A stretch of 64,000 nt of DNA. Origin: Borborobacter arsenicus (GTDB taxonomy: Bacteria > Pseudomonadota > Alphaproteobacteria > Rhizobiales > Rhizobiaceae). The notes under the pieces are model-generated. The model was given only the letters and a program-made list of their open reading frames with translations, did not search any database and had not been told where the DNA came from. The stretch is taken from assembly GCF_003934165.1 (NCBI RefSeq), contig NZ_ML133509.1, positions 370,544 to 434,543 on the forward strand. The letters are read 5' to 3'. Position numbers and translations under genes: made by a program. This document shows, piece by piece, positions 17,795 through 25,804 of this stretch. Within the stretch, counting starts at the first letter, position 1. Each line of letters starts with the position of its first letter.

Positions 17795-17920
17795 CCCCCT
17801 CACCCGGCTCGCTGCGCGAGCCACCCTCTCCCCGCTGGGGAGAGGAGGCCGCAGCGGCAAGGTCGCGCTCACTCTTCTCCCCATCGGGGAGAAGGTGGCC
17901 CGAAGGGCCGGATGAGGGGG
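17795..17920. repeat. Composite nested palindromic element (cloverleaf-like), copy B
   Basis: The unit is closed by CCCCCTCA (17795-17802) and TGAGGGGG (17913-17920), extended by CCGGC/GCCGG. Inside are GGCTCG/CGAGCC (17806-17811/17817-17822), CCTCTCCCC/GGGGAGAGG (17825-17833/17837-17845) and CTTCTCCCC/GGGGAGAAG (17874-17882/17886-17894), plus a small GGCCC-GAA-GGGCC hairpin. The order of stems matches the element at 10603-10739 although stem sequences differ. It sits inside the importer-amidohydrolase operon. Confidence 0.85.
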
Positions 17921-17940
17921 AACTTTCAGGGCAACTACCA

Positions 17941-18798
17941 TCACCGCTCCTGCTTCAGCGCGCTTTCGTGCCAGCGCCGCAGGATCAGATGGGCGATCAG
18001 CGACAGCACCAGAAAGATGACGATGCCTGCAAGCGACACCAGGATCAATGCCGCAAAAAGGCGTGGGGCGTTGAGCCGGTAGCCCGCCTCGATGATGCGC
18101 GAGGCGAGGCCCGAGGACTGGCCGGAGGCTCCGGCGACGAATTCGGCCACCACGGCGCCAATGAGCGACAGGCCGCCGGCGATTTTCAACCCGCCGAGGA
18201 AATAGGGCATCGCCGCCGGAAGCCGCAGATGCCACAATTCCTGCCAGCGGCTGGCGTGGTTGAGCTTGAACAGGTCGCGCAGATTGCGATCAACAGAGTT
18301 CAGCCCCAACGTGGTGTTGGACAGCACCGGGAAGAACGCCACGATCCACGAACACAAGAGCAGCTTGGCCGTCTGGTTGTCGACATAGATGTTGATCAGC
18401 GGAAAGATCGCCACGATCGGCGTCACCTGCAGCACGATCGCGAAGGGGAAGAACGACATCTCCACCCATTTCGACTGCGCGAACAGCACCGCCAGGCCGA
18501 CCCCACCGATGACCGCCAGAAGCAGGCTCAGAAAGGTGATCTTCAGCGTCACCAGCAGCGAGGAAAACAACAGCGCCGCATCGCTGTGAATGGTTTGCAG
18601 CACGACGCCGGGGCGCGGCAGGATATATTGCGGGATTTCGTTCCACACGCAGATGCGGTCCCACAGCCAGATCGCCAGCACCATGATAGCCACCGGCAGC
18701 ACGAAACTGCCGATCCGCTCCAATTGCTCGTTGCGCAGGCGGCGCGCCTCCTCCGGGTCCAGCACTTGCGTAGCCGAATTCGTGTCAGTGACCGTCAT
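17941..18798 (-). CDS. ABC transporter permease (SsuC/TauC/ThiX type)
   Basis: A 285-residue inner-membrane permease of the binding-protein-dependent BPD_transp_1 family, with about six membrane segments starting near residue 32 (FVLPVAIMVLAIWLW). The conserved EAA-like cytoplasmic loop is ASRWQELWHLRLPAAMPYFL. Permeases of this shape pair with NMT1/THI5-type binding proteins that import pyrimidines, sulfonates or similar compounds. The start overlaps the ATPase gene by 14 bp. A palindromic element separates its stop from the amidohydrolase gene. Confidence 0.9.
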   Translation of the reverse strand: MTVTDTNSATQVLDPEEARRLRNEQLERIGSFVLPVAIMVLAIWLWDRICVWNEIPQYILPRPGVVLQTIHSDAALLFSSLLVTLKITFLSLLLAVIGGVGLAVLFAQSKWVEMSFFPFAIVLQVTPIVAIFPLINIYVDNQTAKLLLCSWIVAFFPVLSNTTLGLNSVDRNLRDLFKLNHASRWQELWHLRLPAAMPYFLGGLKIAGGLSLIGAVVAEFVAGASGQSSGLASRIIEAGYRLNAPRLFAALILVSLAGIVIFLVLSLIAHLILRRWHESALKQER

Positions 18799-19609
18799 CG
18801 CGCGATCTGCCCGTTGCGTTCATGGCCGACCCAAGCACATCGGATGTGCGCTGGCAAAATGCTGCATAATCTTGCGACGTCCGAAACGCCGCGTCGCGCG
18901 GATAGGCTGCGTCGATTGCAATCTCGTCGAAAACGCGGCCGGGGCGCGCAGCCATGACGACCACCCGGCTGGAGAGAAACACACTTTCGAAAACGCTGTG
19001 GGTGACGAAAACCACGGTGAATCGCTGGTCCTGCCAAAGCTCGAGCAGATCGTTGTTGAGCCGGAAGCGCGTGATCTCGTCCAGCGCCGCGAAGGGCTCG
19101 TCCATCAAAAGCACGCGCGGTCTGGTCACCAGCGCCCGGGCGATCGAGACGCGCATGCGCATGCCGCCGGAAAGCTCGCGCGGCACGGCATTCTCGAAAC
19201 CGGAGAGATGGACCCGCTCCAGTAGCTCCATCACCGCCGGCCTTGCCTCGCCGCGCGACACGCCCTTGAGCCTGAGCGGCAGCCAGACATTGTCGAACAC
19301 GCTCGCCCAGGGCAGCAGCGTCGGTTCCTGGAACACGAAGCCCACGGAGATGTCGTCGCCGGCCTTGCGGTCCCAGTCAATCAGCCCAGTGGTGGGCGTC
19401 ATCAACCCGGCGATGAGCCGCAGCGCCGTTGACTTGCCGCAGCCCGATGGTCCGAGAAGGCTGAGGAAATCACCTTCGCGGATCGTCATGTCGACATCGG
19501 CGAGCGCGGTGACACCGTTGGAAAAGGTTTTGCCGACCGAACGCAGGGCCAGGAGGGGTTTTTCTCCCTTGCCCATCGTCACCATCCGCTCTTTTGTTTT
19601 TGAAAGCAT
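18785..19609 (-). CDS. ABC transporter ATP-binding protein
   Basis: The ATPase subunit (up to 274 aa) of the importer. It has Walker A GPSGCGKST, the signature LSGGMRMRVSIARAL, Walker B PRVLLMDEPFAALD, and the H-loop VTHSVFES, as in the SsuB/TauB/NrtD group. Start choice is uncertain: ATG 19609, or codons within the next 12 residues (for example 19585 or 19576), are possible and none has a clear ribosome site. It lies between the binding protein and the permease and overlaps the latter. Confidence 0.92.
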   Translation of the reverse strand: MLSKTKERMVTMGKGEKPLLALRSVGKTFSNGVTALADVDMTIREGDFLSLLGPSGCGKSTALRLIAGLMTPTTGLIDWDRKAGDDISVGFVFQEPTLLPWASVFDNVWLPLRLKGVSRGEARPAVMELLERVHLSGFENAVPRELSGGMRMRVSIARALVTRPRVLLMDEPFAALDEITRFRLNNDLLELWQDQRFTVVFVTHSVFESVFLSSRVVVMAARPGRVFDEIAIDAAYPRDAAFRTSQDYAAFCQRTSDVLGSAMNATGRSRDDGH

Positions 19610-19638
19610 CCTGCGAGAGCCGGAGCTAGGGTCAGGAC

Positions 19639-20643
19639 CTATTTTTTCAGGTCGAGCCCCACGCCCTTGTTGACGAAATCAAGCGTATAGGCCTTCTTGA
19701 TGTCGATCCCTTCGGGCACGACCTTCGCCTTCACCATCTTGGCATAGAAGCCGGCGATATGCTCGTCGGTCATGGCGCCGATGCCGAGCGTCTCGGCCTC
19801 GCCGGAATCAACGATGCCATAATCCTTCATCTGCTTGATGGAGAAGGCGATCTGCTCATCGGTGATGTCGGGATTGTCCTTCTTGATCATCTCGTTGGCG
19901 GCTTTGTTGTCGCCGTAGAGATAATTGTACCAGCCCTTGGCCGAGCCATCGACGAAGCACTGCACGACCTCGGGCCTCTTGTCGATCGTCTCCTGCATCG
20001 TCTCGATCGTCGTCGCATAGGTGTCGAAACCATAGTCGGCCAGCAGAAAGACATTGGGCTTGAAGCCGCCGGCCTGCTCCACGGCGAAGGGCTCGGAGGT
20101 CACATAGCCCTGCTGGATCGATTTCGGATTGGCGATGAAGGGTGCCGGATTGAAGGTGTAGGGAACCCGCTTGGCCGGATCGAAGTCGTAGTCGGTAATC
20201 ATCCACTGGAAGAAGCTCTGGGCGCCCTCGTCACCGAGGATATATTGCTCGGCGTTCTTCAGGTCTTCCCATTTGTCCAGCCCCTGCCCCGGATGCGACA
20301 TCACCACCTGCGGCTCCTTCTGGAAGCTCGCGGCGACGATGCGCAGCGGAATATTCTGCTGCACGGCGTCGAAGGCCTGCAGCAGGTTGCCGCCCATGTA
20401 GAAGTCGAGCTTGCCGGCCAGGAGCAGCGGCCGCCCGCTCACCTGCGGCCCGCCGGGGGAAATCGTCACGTTCAGGCCGCAGGCTTCATAGGTGCCGTCG
20501 GCCACGGCCTGGTAGTAGCCGCCATGCTCGGCCTGCGCCAACCAGTTGGTACCGAAGGTGACATCCTCGGCCGCTACGGCAAACTGCGCCGATGCGGCCA
20601 GAATTCCTGCCGAACCGACGGAAATGATGAACCTTCCGATCAT
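19639..20643 (-). CDS. ABC substrate-binding protein, NMT1/THI5-like
   Basis: A 334-residue exported binding protein. The signal peptide covers about residues 1-24 (FIISVGSAGILAASAQFAVA). The mature protein begins with TNWLAQAEHGGYYQAVADG, the typical NMT1/THI5-like opening used by binding proteins for hydroxymethyl- or formylamino-pyrimidines and related heterocycles. The ATG at 20643, preceded by GGGAGGCGGGCAGC, is preferred over the longer frame at 20697 because the signal peptide starts there. It heads the minus-strand importer-hydrolase-oxidase operon. The actual ligand is unknown. Confidence 0.9.
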   Translation of the reverse strand: MIGRFIISVGSAGILAASAQFAVAAEDVTFGTNWLAQAEHGGYYQAVADGTYEACGLNVTISPGGPQVSGRPLLLAGKLDFYMGGNLLQAFDAVQQNIPLRIVAASFQKEPQVVMSHPGQGLDKWEDLKNAEQYILGDEGAQSFFQWMITDYDFDPAKRVPYTFNPAPFIANPKSIQQGYVTSEPFAVEQAGGFKPNVFLLADYGFDTYATTIETMQETIDKRPEVVQCFVDGSAKGWYNYLYGDNKAANEMIKKDNPDITDEQIAFSIKQMKDYGIVDSGEAETLGIGAMTDEHIAGFYAKMVKAKVVPEGIDIKKAYTLDFVNKGVGLDLKK

Positions 20644-20871
20644 GCTGCCCGCCTCCCTGTTTTGGCCTGACCCGTCAGGCTCTGGACAATCAAGCAAACA
20701 GCAGGGCTCTGGTTCCCACTTTCAATCGAGCCGAGCCATCAGGATTGTCGTGCCGCTCTAACCTCAGAGTGCCCATTTTTGTGATGCAAGTCCAGAATGT
20801 TAAGAGCGCCGGACAAGTGGCTTGAACAGAAGATACATCCGGGCCTAGGCTTGGTTGAATTGGAGACCGCA

Positions 20872-21255
20872 ATGTTCAGATTCCTCACGCCGAAATCGAT
20901 CCGGCCACCCTTCGCGAATTACAGCCATGGCGTCGAAGTGCCGGCCGGCAAGCGGCTCGTCTTCTGCTCGGGCCAGCTTGGAATCGGCCCTGAAGACACG
21001 GTTCCCGATGATGTCGGCGCGCAGACGGAACTAAGCTTCAGCAATATCGCGGCCGTGCTCGGCGAAGCCGGGCTGACGCTCGGCCACATTGTGCGCATCA
21101 ACGCATTCGTCACTGATCGGGCTCATATGAAGCCCTATATGGAAGTCCGCGACCGGCTCTTTCCAAATCCGGCGCCCGCTTCGACCCTGCTCATCGTGTC
21201 GGGTTTCTCGCGGCCGGAGTTCAAGATCGAGATCGAAGTGGTCGCGGCTGCATAA
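20872..21255 (+). CDS. Rid (YjgF/YER057c/UK114) family protein
   Basis: A 127-residue member of the Rid family, a trimeric fold whose RidA branch hydrolyses reactive enamines and imines made by PLP enzymes and amine oxidases. Family features include VFCSGQLGIG, NIAAVLGEAGLTLGHIVRIN and the C-terminal KIEIEVVA. The arginine that RidA uses (in PARSC) is replaced here: the equivalent stretch reads PASTLLIVSG. It is therefore not a canonical RidA deaminase and may act as one of the Rid2-7 types. The ATG at 20872 follows GGAG; the longer frame upstream is not conserved-looking. It is followed 30 bp later by the creatininase-family gene. Confidence 0.87.
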   Translation: MFRFLTPKSIRPPFANYSHGVEVPAGKRLVFCSGQLGIGPEDTVPDDVGAQTELSFSNIAAVLGEAGLTLGHIVRINAFVTDRAHMKPYMEVRDRLFPNPAPASTLLIVSGFSRPEFKIEIEVVAAA

Positions 21256-21285
21256 TCGCGACGACAGAAAGCAAAAGAGGTTCAT

Positions 21286-22089
21286 ATGGCCGGAACAGCA
21301 CGGCGCGTCTGGTGGGGCGACTACAAGACCACCGAATATGTCGAGCTCGACCGCGAGGCGACGATCGCCGTGCTGCCGGTCGCCGCGATCGAGCAACACG
21401 GCCCGCATCTACCGGTCTCGACCGACACCACGATCATGCAGGGCATGCTGGAGACGGTGATTGCGCGCCTGCCCGACGATCTCGATATCCGCATCCTGCC
21501 GATACAGGCGGTCGGCAAATCCAACGAGCATATCCGCTCGCCCGGCACACTTACCCTGCCCCCCACCACGCTGATCGAGGCCTGGACCGAACTCGGCGTC
21601 TCGATCGCGCGCACCGGCATTCGCAAGCTGGTGGTGGTCAATTCGCATGGCGGCAATGAGGAAATCATGGGCATCGTGACGCGCGAATTGCGCGTGCGTT
21701 TCGACATGCTGGCGGTCAAGACGAGTTGGCAGCGCTTCGGCCGGCCGGCCGGCATGTATCCCGAACTGGAAGACCGCCAAGGCATCCATGGCGGCGACGT
21801 CGAGACATCGCTGATGCTGCATTTCCGCCCCGACCTGGTCGACATGGCCAAGGCGGAGAATTTCGTCTCCAATGTCGCCAGGGCCGAGCAGAATTTCGAC
21901 CTGCTGCGCCAGACCGGCACGCACGCCTTCGCCTGGATAGCAAGCGACCTAAATAGCCACGGCACGGTCGGCAATGCGGCAATCGCCACTGCCGAAAAGG
22001 GCCGGCTGACGGCCGAGCATCAGGCCGAAGGCTTCGTCAGGCTGCTTCAGGACATGCGCAAGGCAAAGCTGGCCGAATGGCTTCCGTAA
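21286..22089 (+). CDS. Creatininase-family amidohydrolase
   Basis: A 267-residue metal-dependent hydrolase. The family core is AAIEQHGPHLPVSTDT (Glu36, His38, Asp47), VVVNSHGGNEE (His121) and IHGGDVETS (Glu173), the expected di-metal ligands. The family includes creatininase, the mycofactocin protease MftE and formamide or inosose hydrolases. The NSHGGN version is that of the broader family rather than of true creatininase (which has NGHYEN), so hydrolysis of another cyclic amide is possible. The gene pairs with the Rid gene and is convergent, with no gap, with the phosphatase gene. Confidence 0.9.
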   Translation: MAGTARRVWWGDYKTTEYVELDREATIAVLPVAAIEQHGPHLPVSTDTTIMQGMLETVIARLPDDLDIRILPIQAVGKSNEHIRSPGTLTLPPTTLIEAWTELGVSIARTGIRKLVVVNSHGGNEEIMGIVTRELRVRFDMLAVKTSWQRFGRPAGMYPELEDRQGIHGGDVETSLMLHFRPDLVDMAKAENFVSNVARAEQNFDLLRQTGTHAFAWIASDLNSHGTVGNAAIATAEKGRLTAEHQAEGFVRLLQDMRKAKLAEWLP

Positions 22090-22599
22090 TCAGCTATCGA
22101 TATCCAGCCTGAAGGGCGTGCCCTCATAGGCATCGGAGCCCCGGCCGATCCCCTTGATGGCGTCCACCATGCGCCCGCCGCGGCCCAGAATGTCATCCGC
22201 CAGCGCGATCAGACGCGCATTGGGCGTCGCCGAGGGTGACGCCTTGCGCAGCCTGTCAGCCAGTTCGCGTTCGTTGATGCCGGGGCACAGCGCCGACGCG
22301 ACGATATAGGCCGAGGCGGTCGAACGGCTGATGCCGGCCAGGCAGTTGATCGCCAGCGGCGAGGCACGATCCCACTGAAGGGCAAAATCGATCAGGCTGC
22401 CGACATGTTCCTCGCCTGGCGCCAACATGCCCTCCAGCGGCTCGCTGATATCATGCATGGTCAAAAGCAGGTGGTTTTCTGCCGCAATCACCGCCGGCCG
22501 CGTCATCATCGCGGGATCGGTGAGCAGCGAGACGAGCCGGCGGGCTCCCGACAGTGCCACGGTCTCGTCCAGTTTCGACAGCGGGCAGACATAGATCAT
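22090..22599 (-). CDS. Protein tyrosine phosphatase-like protein in cobalamin operon
   Basis: A 169-residue small phosphatase-fold protein. INCLAGISRSTASAYIVASA carries the C-x5-R loop (Cys86, Arg92), and LLTMHDISEP supplies a possible general-acid Asp50. The ATG at 22599 overlaps the cobC stop as ATGA, so it is co-translated with cobC. An open frame extends upstream into cobC but is not needed for the fold. Linkage to threonine-phosphate decarboxylase hints at a role on a phosphorylated small molecule or in regulation; no substrate can be read. Confidence 0.85.
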   Translation of the reverse strand: MIYVCPLSKLDETVALSGARRLVSLLTDPAMMTRPAVIAAENHLLLTMHDISEPLEGMLAPGEEHVGSLIDFALQWDRASPLAINCLAGISRSTASAYIVASALCPGINERELADRLRKASPSATPNARLIALADDILGRGGRMVDAIKGIGRGSDAYEGTPFRLDIDS

Positions 22600-23657
22600 G
22601 AGCGCGCTCCCGCATCGATTGGCATGTTCCGTTTCGCCCAGCCGGCCAATGCCGCCTCCAGGCGCCGCCACTCGTCTTCGCTTCCCGGCAGGCCGATGCG
22701 AAGCGCCGAATTATCCCAGATAAAGTTGCGCAGCACTATACCCTGCGTACCCAGTTCCAGATACAGGCTCTTTGCGTCAGGCATGTTGATAAACCGGAAC
22801 AGGCTGGTGCCACCGCCGACGGGAATTGAAAATCCGGCAAGAAGCGCATCGAGCCGTGCCGCCGCATCCTGAAGCCTGCGCCGCGTCGCCTCCTGCCAGT
22901 CACGATCGCCGAGCGCCTTGATGCCATATTCCAGTGCCGGGCCGGCAACCGCCCATGGACCGAGTCTCGCTTCCAGCGCCGTTGCAACCGGTGCGGCCGC
23001 AATAGCGAAGCCAAGGCGTAGTCCGGCGAGGCCGAAGAACTTGCCGAAGGAGCGCAGCACCACCAGCCCGCCACCGCTGACGTCGCCGTCCATGCGTTCG
23101 GCCTGCGGGCCGACATCCATGAAGGCTTCATCGACCACCAATAGGCCGCCCTTGGCGCGCAAGTGCCATGCCAGATCAAGCAGCATCTCGCGCTCCACGA
23201 TCCGTCCATCCGGGTTGTTTGGGTTGACCACTATGGCGAGGTCGGCATCGTAAAGCGCGGCGAAGTCCCTCACCTCATCCACCACATGGCCGGCAAGGGC
23301 TGCTGCGCGCGCATGTTCGGCATAGGTCGGCCCCAGCACTGCCGCCCGCCCCGGTCTGACCAGCGCGGCAACGCGCGGCAGCAGGATTTGCGTGCCCGGC
23401 GCAGCCACCACATTGTCGGCCGATGGCGCGCCATAGACCTCGGCGGCGAGACCGGTCAGCTCCCGCAGGCGCGCCGGCTCCGGCAGGCGCGACAAGGCGG
23501 TGGCAGGCAGGTCGAAAAGCGGATAGGAGTGCGGGTTGATCCCGGTCGAAAGGTCGATCCAGGGCAGCGGCGCCTGCGGAAACAGCGCGCGGGCCCGATC
23601 GAGACTGCCGCCATGATCAGTCACCGCGGCCACCTCACCTGCAATCGCAAGCTCCAT
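22596..23657 (-). CDS. cobC: L-threonine-phosphate decarboxylase (cobalamin synthesis)
   Basis: A 353-residue PLP enzyme of the aminotransferase fold that makes (R)-1-amino-2-propanol phosphate, the linker of the cobalamin nucleotide loop (CobC in Pseudomonas naming, CobD in Salmonella). DHGGSLDRARALFP and IDLSTGINPHSYP at the N-terminus are typical. NPNNPDG and LRSFGKFFGLAGLRLG give the PLP-binding asparagine and lysine regions. The ATG at 23657 has AGGAAG five bases upstream and shares bases with the divergent cbiB start. Its partner enzyme CbiB, which uses the product, is the divergent neighbour. Confidence 0.92.
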   Translation of the reverse strand: MELAIAGEVAAVTDHGGSLDRARALFPQAPLPWIDLSTGINPHSYPLFDLPATALSRLPEPARLRELTGLAAEVYGAPSADNVVAAPGTQILLPRVAALVRPGRAAVLGPTYAEHARAAALAGHVVDEVRDFAALYDADLAIVVNPNNPDGRIVEREMLLDLAWHLRAKGGLLVVDEAFMDVGPQAERMDGDVSGGGLVVLRSFGKFFGLAGLRLGFAIAAAPVATALEARLGPWAVAGPALEYGIKALGDRDWQEATRRRLQDAAARLDALLAGFSIPVGGGTSLFRFINMPDAKSLYLELGTQGIVLRNFIWDNSALRIGLPGSEDEWRRLEAALAGWAKRNMPIDAGARS

Positions 23658-24621
23658 GTTCTTCCTGCTCGCCTTCCTGTCACTCGTCATCGAACTGGGC
23701 TTCGGTTACCCGGATCGGCTCGTGCGCGCAATCGGCCACCCCGTCATCTGGATCGGCCAGCTCATTTCTTTCCTCGACCGCAAGCTCAACCGCGTGACCT
23801 GGACCGACAGTTTGCGTCGCATCGCCGGCATTCTCGCCTTGATCCTGCTTGTCGGCATTCCGGCGGGCATCGCCCTTGCCGTCGAGGCACTGCTTGCTCC
23901 GCTGGCCTTCGGCATGGTGGTCGTCGCCCTCGTCGCCTCCAGCCTGCTTGCGCAACGCAGCCTGGCTGCCCATGTCGGGGCGGTCGCCGATGCATTGGAA
24001 AATAACGGGCTGCATGAAGGCCGCCGGGCGGTGTCGCTGATCGTCGGCCGCGACCCCGACCAGCTCGATGAGGCAGGGGTCAGCCGCGCGGCGATCGAAA
24101 GCCTTGCCGAGAATTTTTCCGATGGCATCGTTGCTCCTGCCTTGTGGTTGGGGATTGGCGGGCTTGCGGCCGGTGTGGCCTACAAGGCCGCCAACACCGC
24201 CGATTCCATGATCGGCCATCGCACGCCGCGCCATCAGGCCTTCGGCTGGGCGGCCGCACGTTTCGACGACCTGATAAACCTGCCCGCCTCGCGGCTGACA
24301 GCACTTCTCCTTGTCGTCGCCGCAGCGATCACGCCTGGCGCAAGCGCCGGCGCAGCCTGGCGAGCGGTCTGGCGCGATGCCGCCAAGCATCGCTCGCCCA
24401 ATGCCGGCTGGCCGGAAGCCGCGATGGGCGGCGCACTCGGCGTGGCGCTCTCCGGGCCGCGCGTCTATGGCGGCGTCACCGTCGGCGACCCGACCATCGG
24501 CGGCGAGCGCATGGCCACGCCCAAGGACATCAGGCGCGCGCTGCGGCTCTACTGGACCGCCGATCTCCTGCTCATCACGCTGTTCGGATTGATCGGCGCG
24601 GCGGGTTTGGCTGCAAGCTGA
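23656..24621 (+). CDS. cbiB: Adenosylcobinamide-phosphate synthase
   Basis: A 321-residue integral membrane protein of the CbiB/CobD family, which joins aminopropanol (phosphate) to adenosylcobyric acid. Family signatures include IELGFGYPDRL at the N-terminus, ESLAENFSDGIVAPALW, AYKAANTADSMIGHR and RFDDLINLPASRLTA. Several hydrophobic spans are visible. Its ATG (23656-23658) overlaps the oppositely oriented cobC start within CATG, so its promoter must lie inside cobC. No clear ribosome site precedes it. It is convergent with cobO, 12 bp away. Confidence 0.93.
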   Translation: MFFLLAFLSLVIELGFGYPDRLVRAIGHPVIWIGQLISFLDRKLNRVTWTDSLRRIAGILALILLVGIPAGIALAVEALLAPLAFGMVVVALVASSLLAQRSLAAHVGAVADALENNGLHEGRRAVSLIVGRDPDQLDEAGVSRAAIESLAENFSDGIVAPALWLGIGGLAAGVAYKAANTADSMIGHRTPRHQAFGWAAARFDDLINLPASRLTALLLVVAAAITPGASAGAAWRAVWRDAAKHRSPNAGWPEAAMGGALGVALSGPRVYGGVTVGDPTIGGERMATPKDIRRALRLYWTADLLLITLFGLIGAAGLAAS

Positions 24622-24633
24622 TCGGACCCTGCC

Positions 24634-25239
24634 TTAAAACTCGATGCCCTGCTGCGCCTTCACACCTGCGGAAAAATGGTGCTTCACCGCCCCCATTTCG
24701 GTGACGAGATCGGCCGCCTCGATCAATGTCGGCCTTGCGTTACGGCCGGTGACCACGACATGCAGCCCCTCGCGCCGGTTGCGCAACGCCTCCACCACCT
24801 TGTCGAGGTCGAGATAGTCGTAGCGCAGCGCAATGTTGAGTTCGTCCAGCACGACAAGGCTGATTGAAGGGTCCGCCATCAATTCCAGCGCCTTTTCCCA
24901 GGCGGCGGCAGCGGCGGCGACGTCACGCTTCAAGTCCTGCGTTTCCCAGGTGAAGCCCTCACCCATCGTGTGCCACACCACCTTGTCCCCGAAGGCGGCG
25001 AAGGCGTCCTTTTCACCGGTGTGCCATGCGCCTTTAATGAACTGGACGACGCCGACCCGCCTGCCATAGCCCAGCATGCGCAAGGCAAGCCCGAAGGCGG
25101 CGGTCGATTTGCCCTTGCCCGGCCCGGTATTGACGATCAGCAGACCCTTTTCGATGGTCTTCTTGGCGACTTCGGCGTCCTGAACCGCCTTGCGCTTGAT
25201 CATCTTGGCCTTGTGGCGTTCATCCTCGCTTGTCTTCAT
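24634..25239 (-). CDS. cobO: Cob(I)yrinic acid a,c-diamide adenosyltransferase
   Basis: A 201-residue CobA/CobO-type ATP:corrinoid adenosyltransferase that attaches the 5'-deoxyadenosyl ligand to cobalt. The P-loop GPGKGKSTAAFG, then GVVQFIKGAWHTGE, LVVLDELNIALRYDYLD and VVTGRNARPTLIEAADLVTE are diagnostic. The N-terminal 25 residues are Lys-rich, as usual. Its start is 1 bp after the cobU stop, so it is probably expressed with cobU and the riboswitch-controlled cbtBA. Confidence 0.95.
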   Translation of the reverse strand: MKTSEDERHKAKMIKRKAVQDAEVAKKTIEKGLLIVNTGPGKGKSTAAFGLALRMLGYGRRVGVVQFIKGAWHTGEKDAFAAFGDKVVWHTMGEGFTWETQDLKRDVAAAAAAWEKALELMADPSISLVVLDELNIALRYDYLDLDKVVEALRNRREGLHVVVTGRNARPTLIEAADLVTEMGAVKHHFSAGVKAQQGIEF

Positions 25240-25240
25240 C

Positions 25241-25804
25241 TCATTTCACCTTCAGCGGCAATCCCGCGACCATGAACAACACCGCATCCGCCTGCGCGGC
25301 GATGCGCTGATTGAGCCGGCCGGCTTCATCGCGAAATCTGCGGGCGAGCGCATTTTCCGGCACGATACCCAGCCCGACCTCATTGGCAACGACGAACCAC
25401 GGCCCACGCGGCCGGGCAAGTGCCGCTTCCAGCCGAGCACTTTCCTGCTCCAGATCATGTTCGGCAAGCATATGATTGGTCAGCCATAGCGTAAGACAAT
25501 CGACCAGCAGCGGCACCCCGTCCGGCACGTCGGCGATTGCCTCGACCAGATCGAGCGGCGCGTCGATGGTCTGCCATCCCTGCGCGCGCTGCGTCCGGTG
25601 AAGCGCGATACGCTCCACCATCTCTTCGTCGAAGGCCTGCGCGGTGGCGATATAGGTCCATGGCGACGGCCAGGCCGTCACCAGTCGTTCGGCATGCGCG
25701 CTCTTTCCGGAGCGCGCACCGCCAAGCAGGAACGTCAGTTCGCCTGCCTCAGGCAAGGCTGTCGCGCAGGCTTGTCGCCGTGCCGGATATCCGCGACCGG
25801 GCAA
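25241..25804 (-). CDS. cobU: Adenosylcobinamide kinase/guanylyltransferase
   Basis: The bifunctional CobU/CobP enzyme (up to 187 aa) phosphorylates adenosylcobinamide and then activates it with GTP. The P-loop GGARSGKSAHAER, WQTIDAPLDLVEAI, LVDCLTLWLTN and VANEVGLGIVPEN are family hallmarks. The ATG at 25804 lies 56 bp inside cbtA and gives a longer N-terminus than usual; a TTG about 17 codons further in, just before PEAGELTFLLGGARSGKS, is an alternative start. Either way it is coupled to cbtA. Confidence 0.93.
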   Translation of the reverse strand: MPGRGYPARRQACATALPEAGELTFLLGGARSGKSAHAERLVTAWPSPWTYIATAQAFDEEMVERIALHRTQRAQGWQTIDAPLDLVEAIADVPDGVPLLVDCLTLWLTNHMLAEHDLEQESARLEAALARPRGPWFVVANEVGLGIVPENALARRFRDEAGRLNQRIAAQADAVLFMVAGLPLKVK

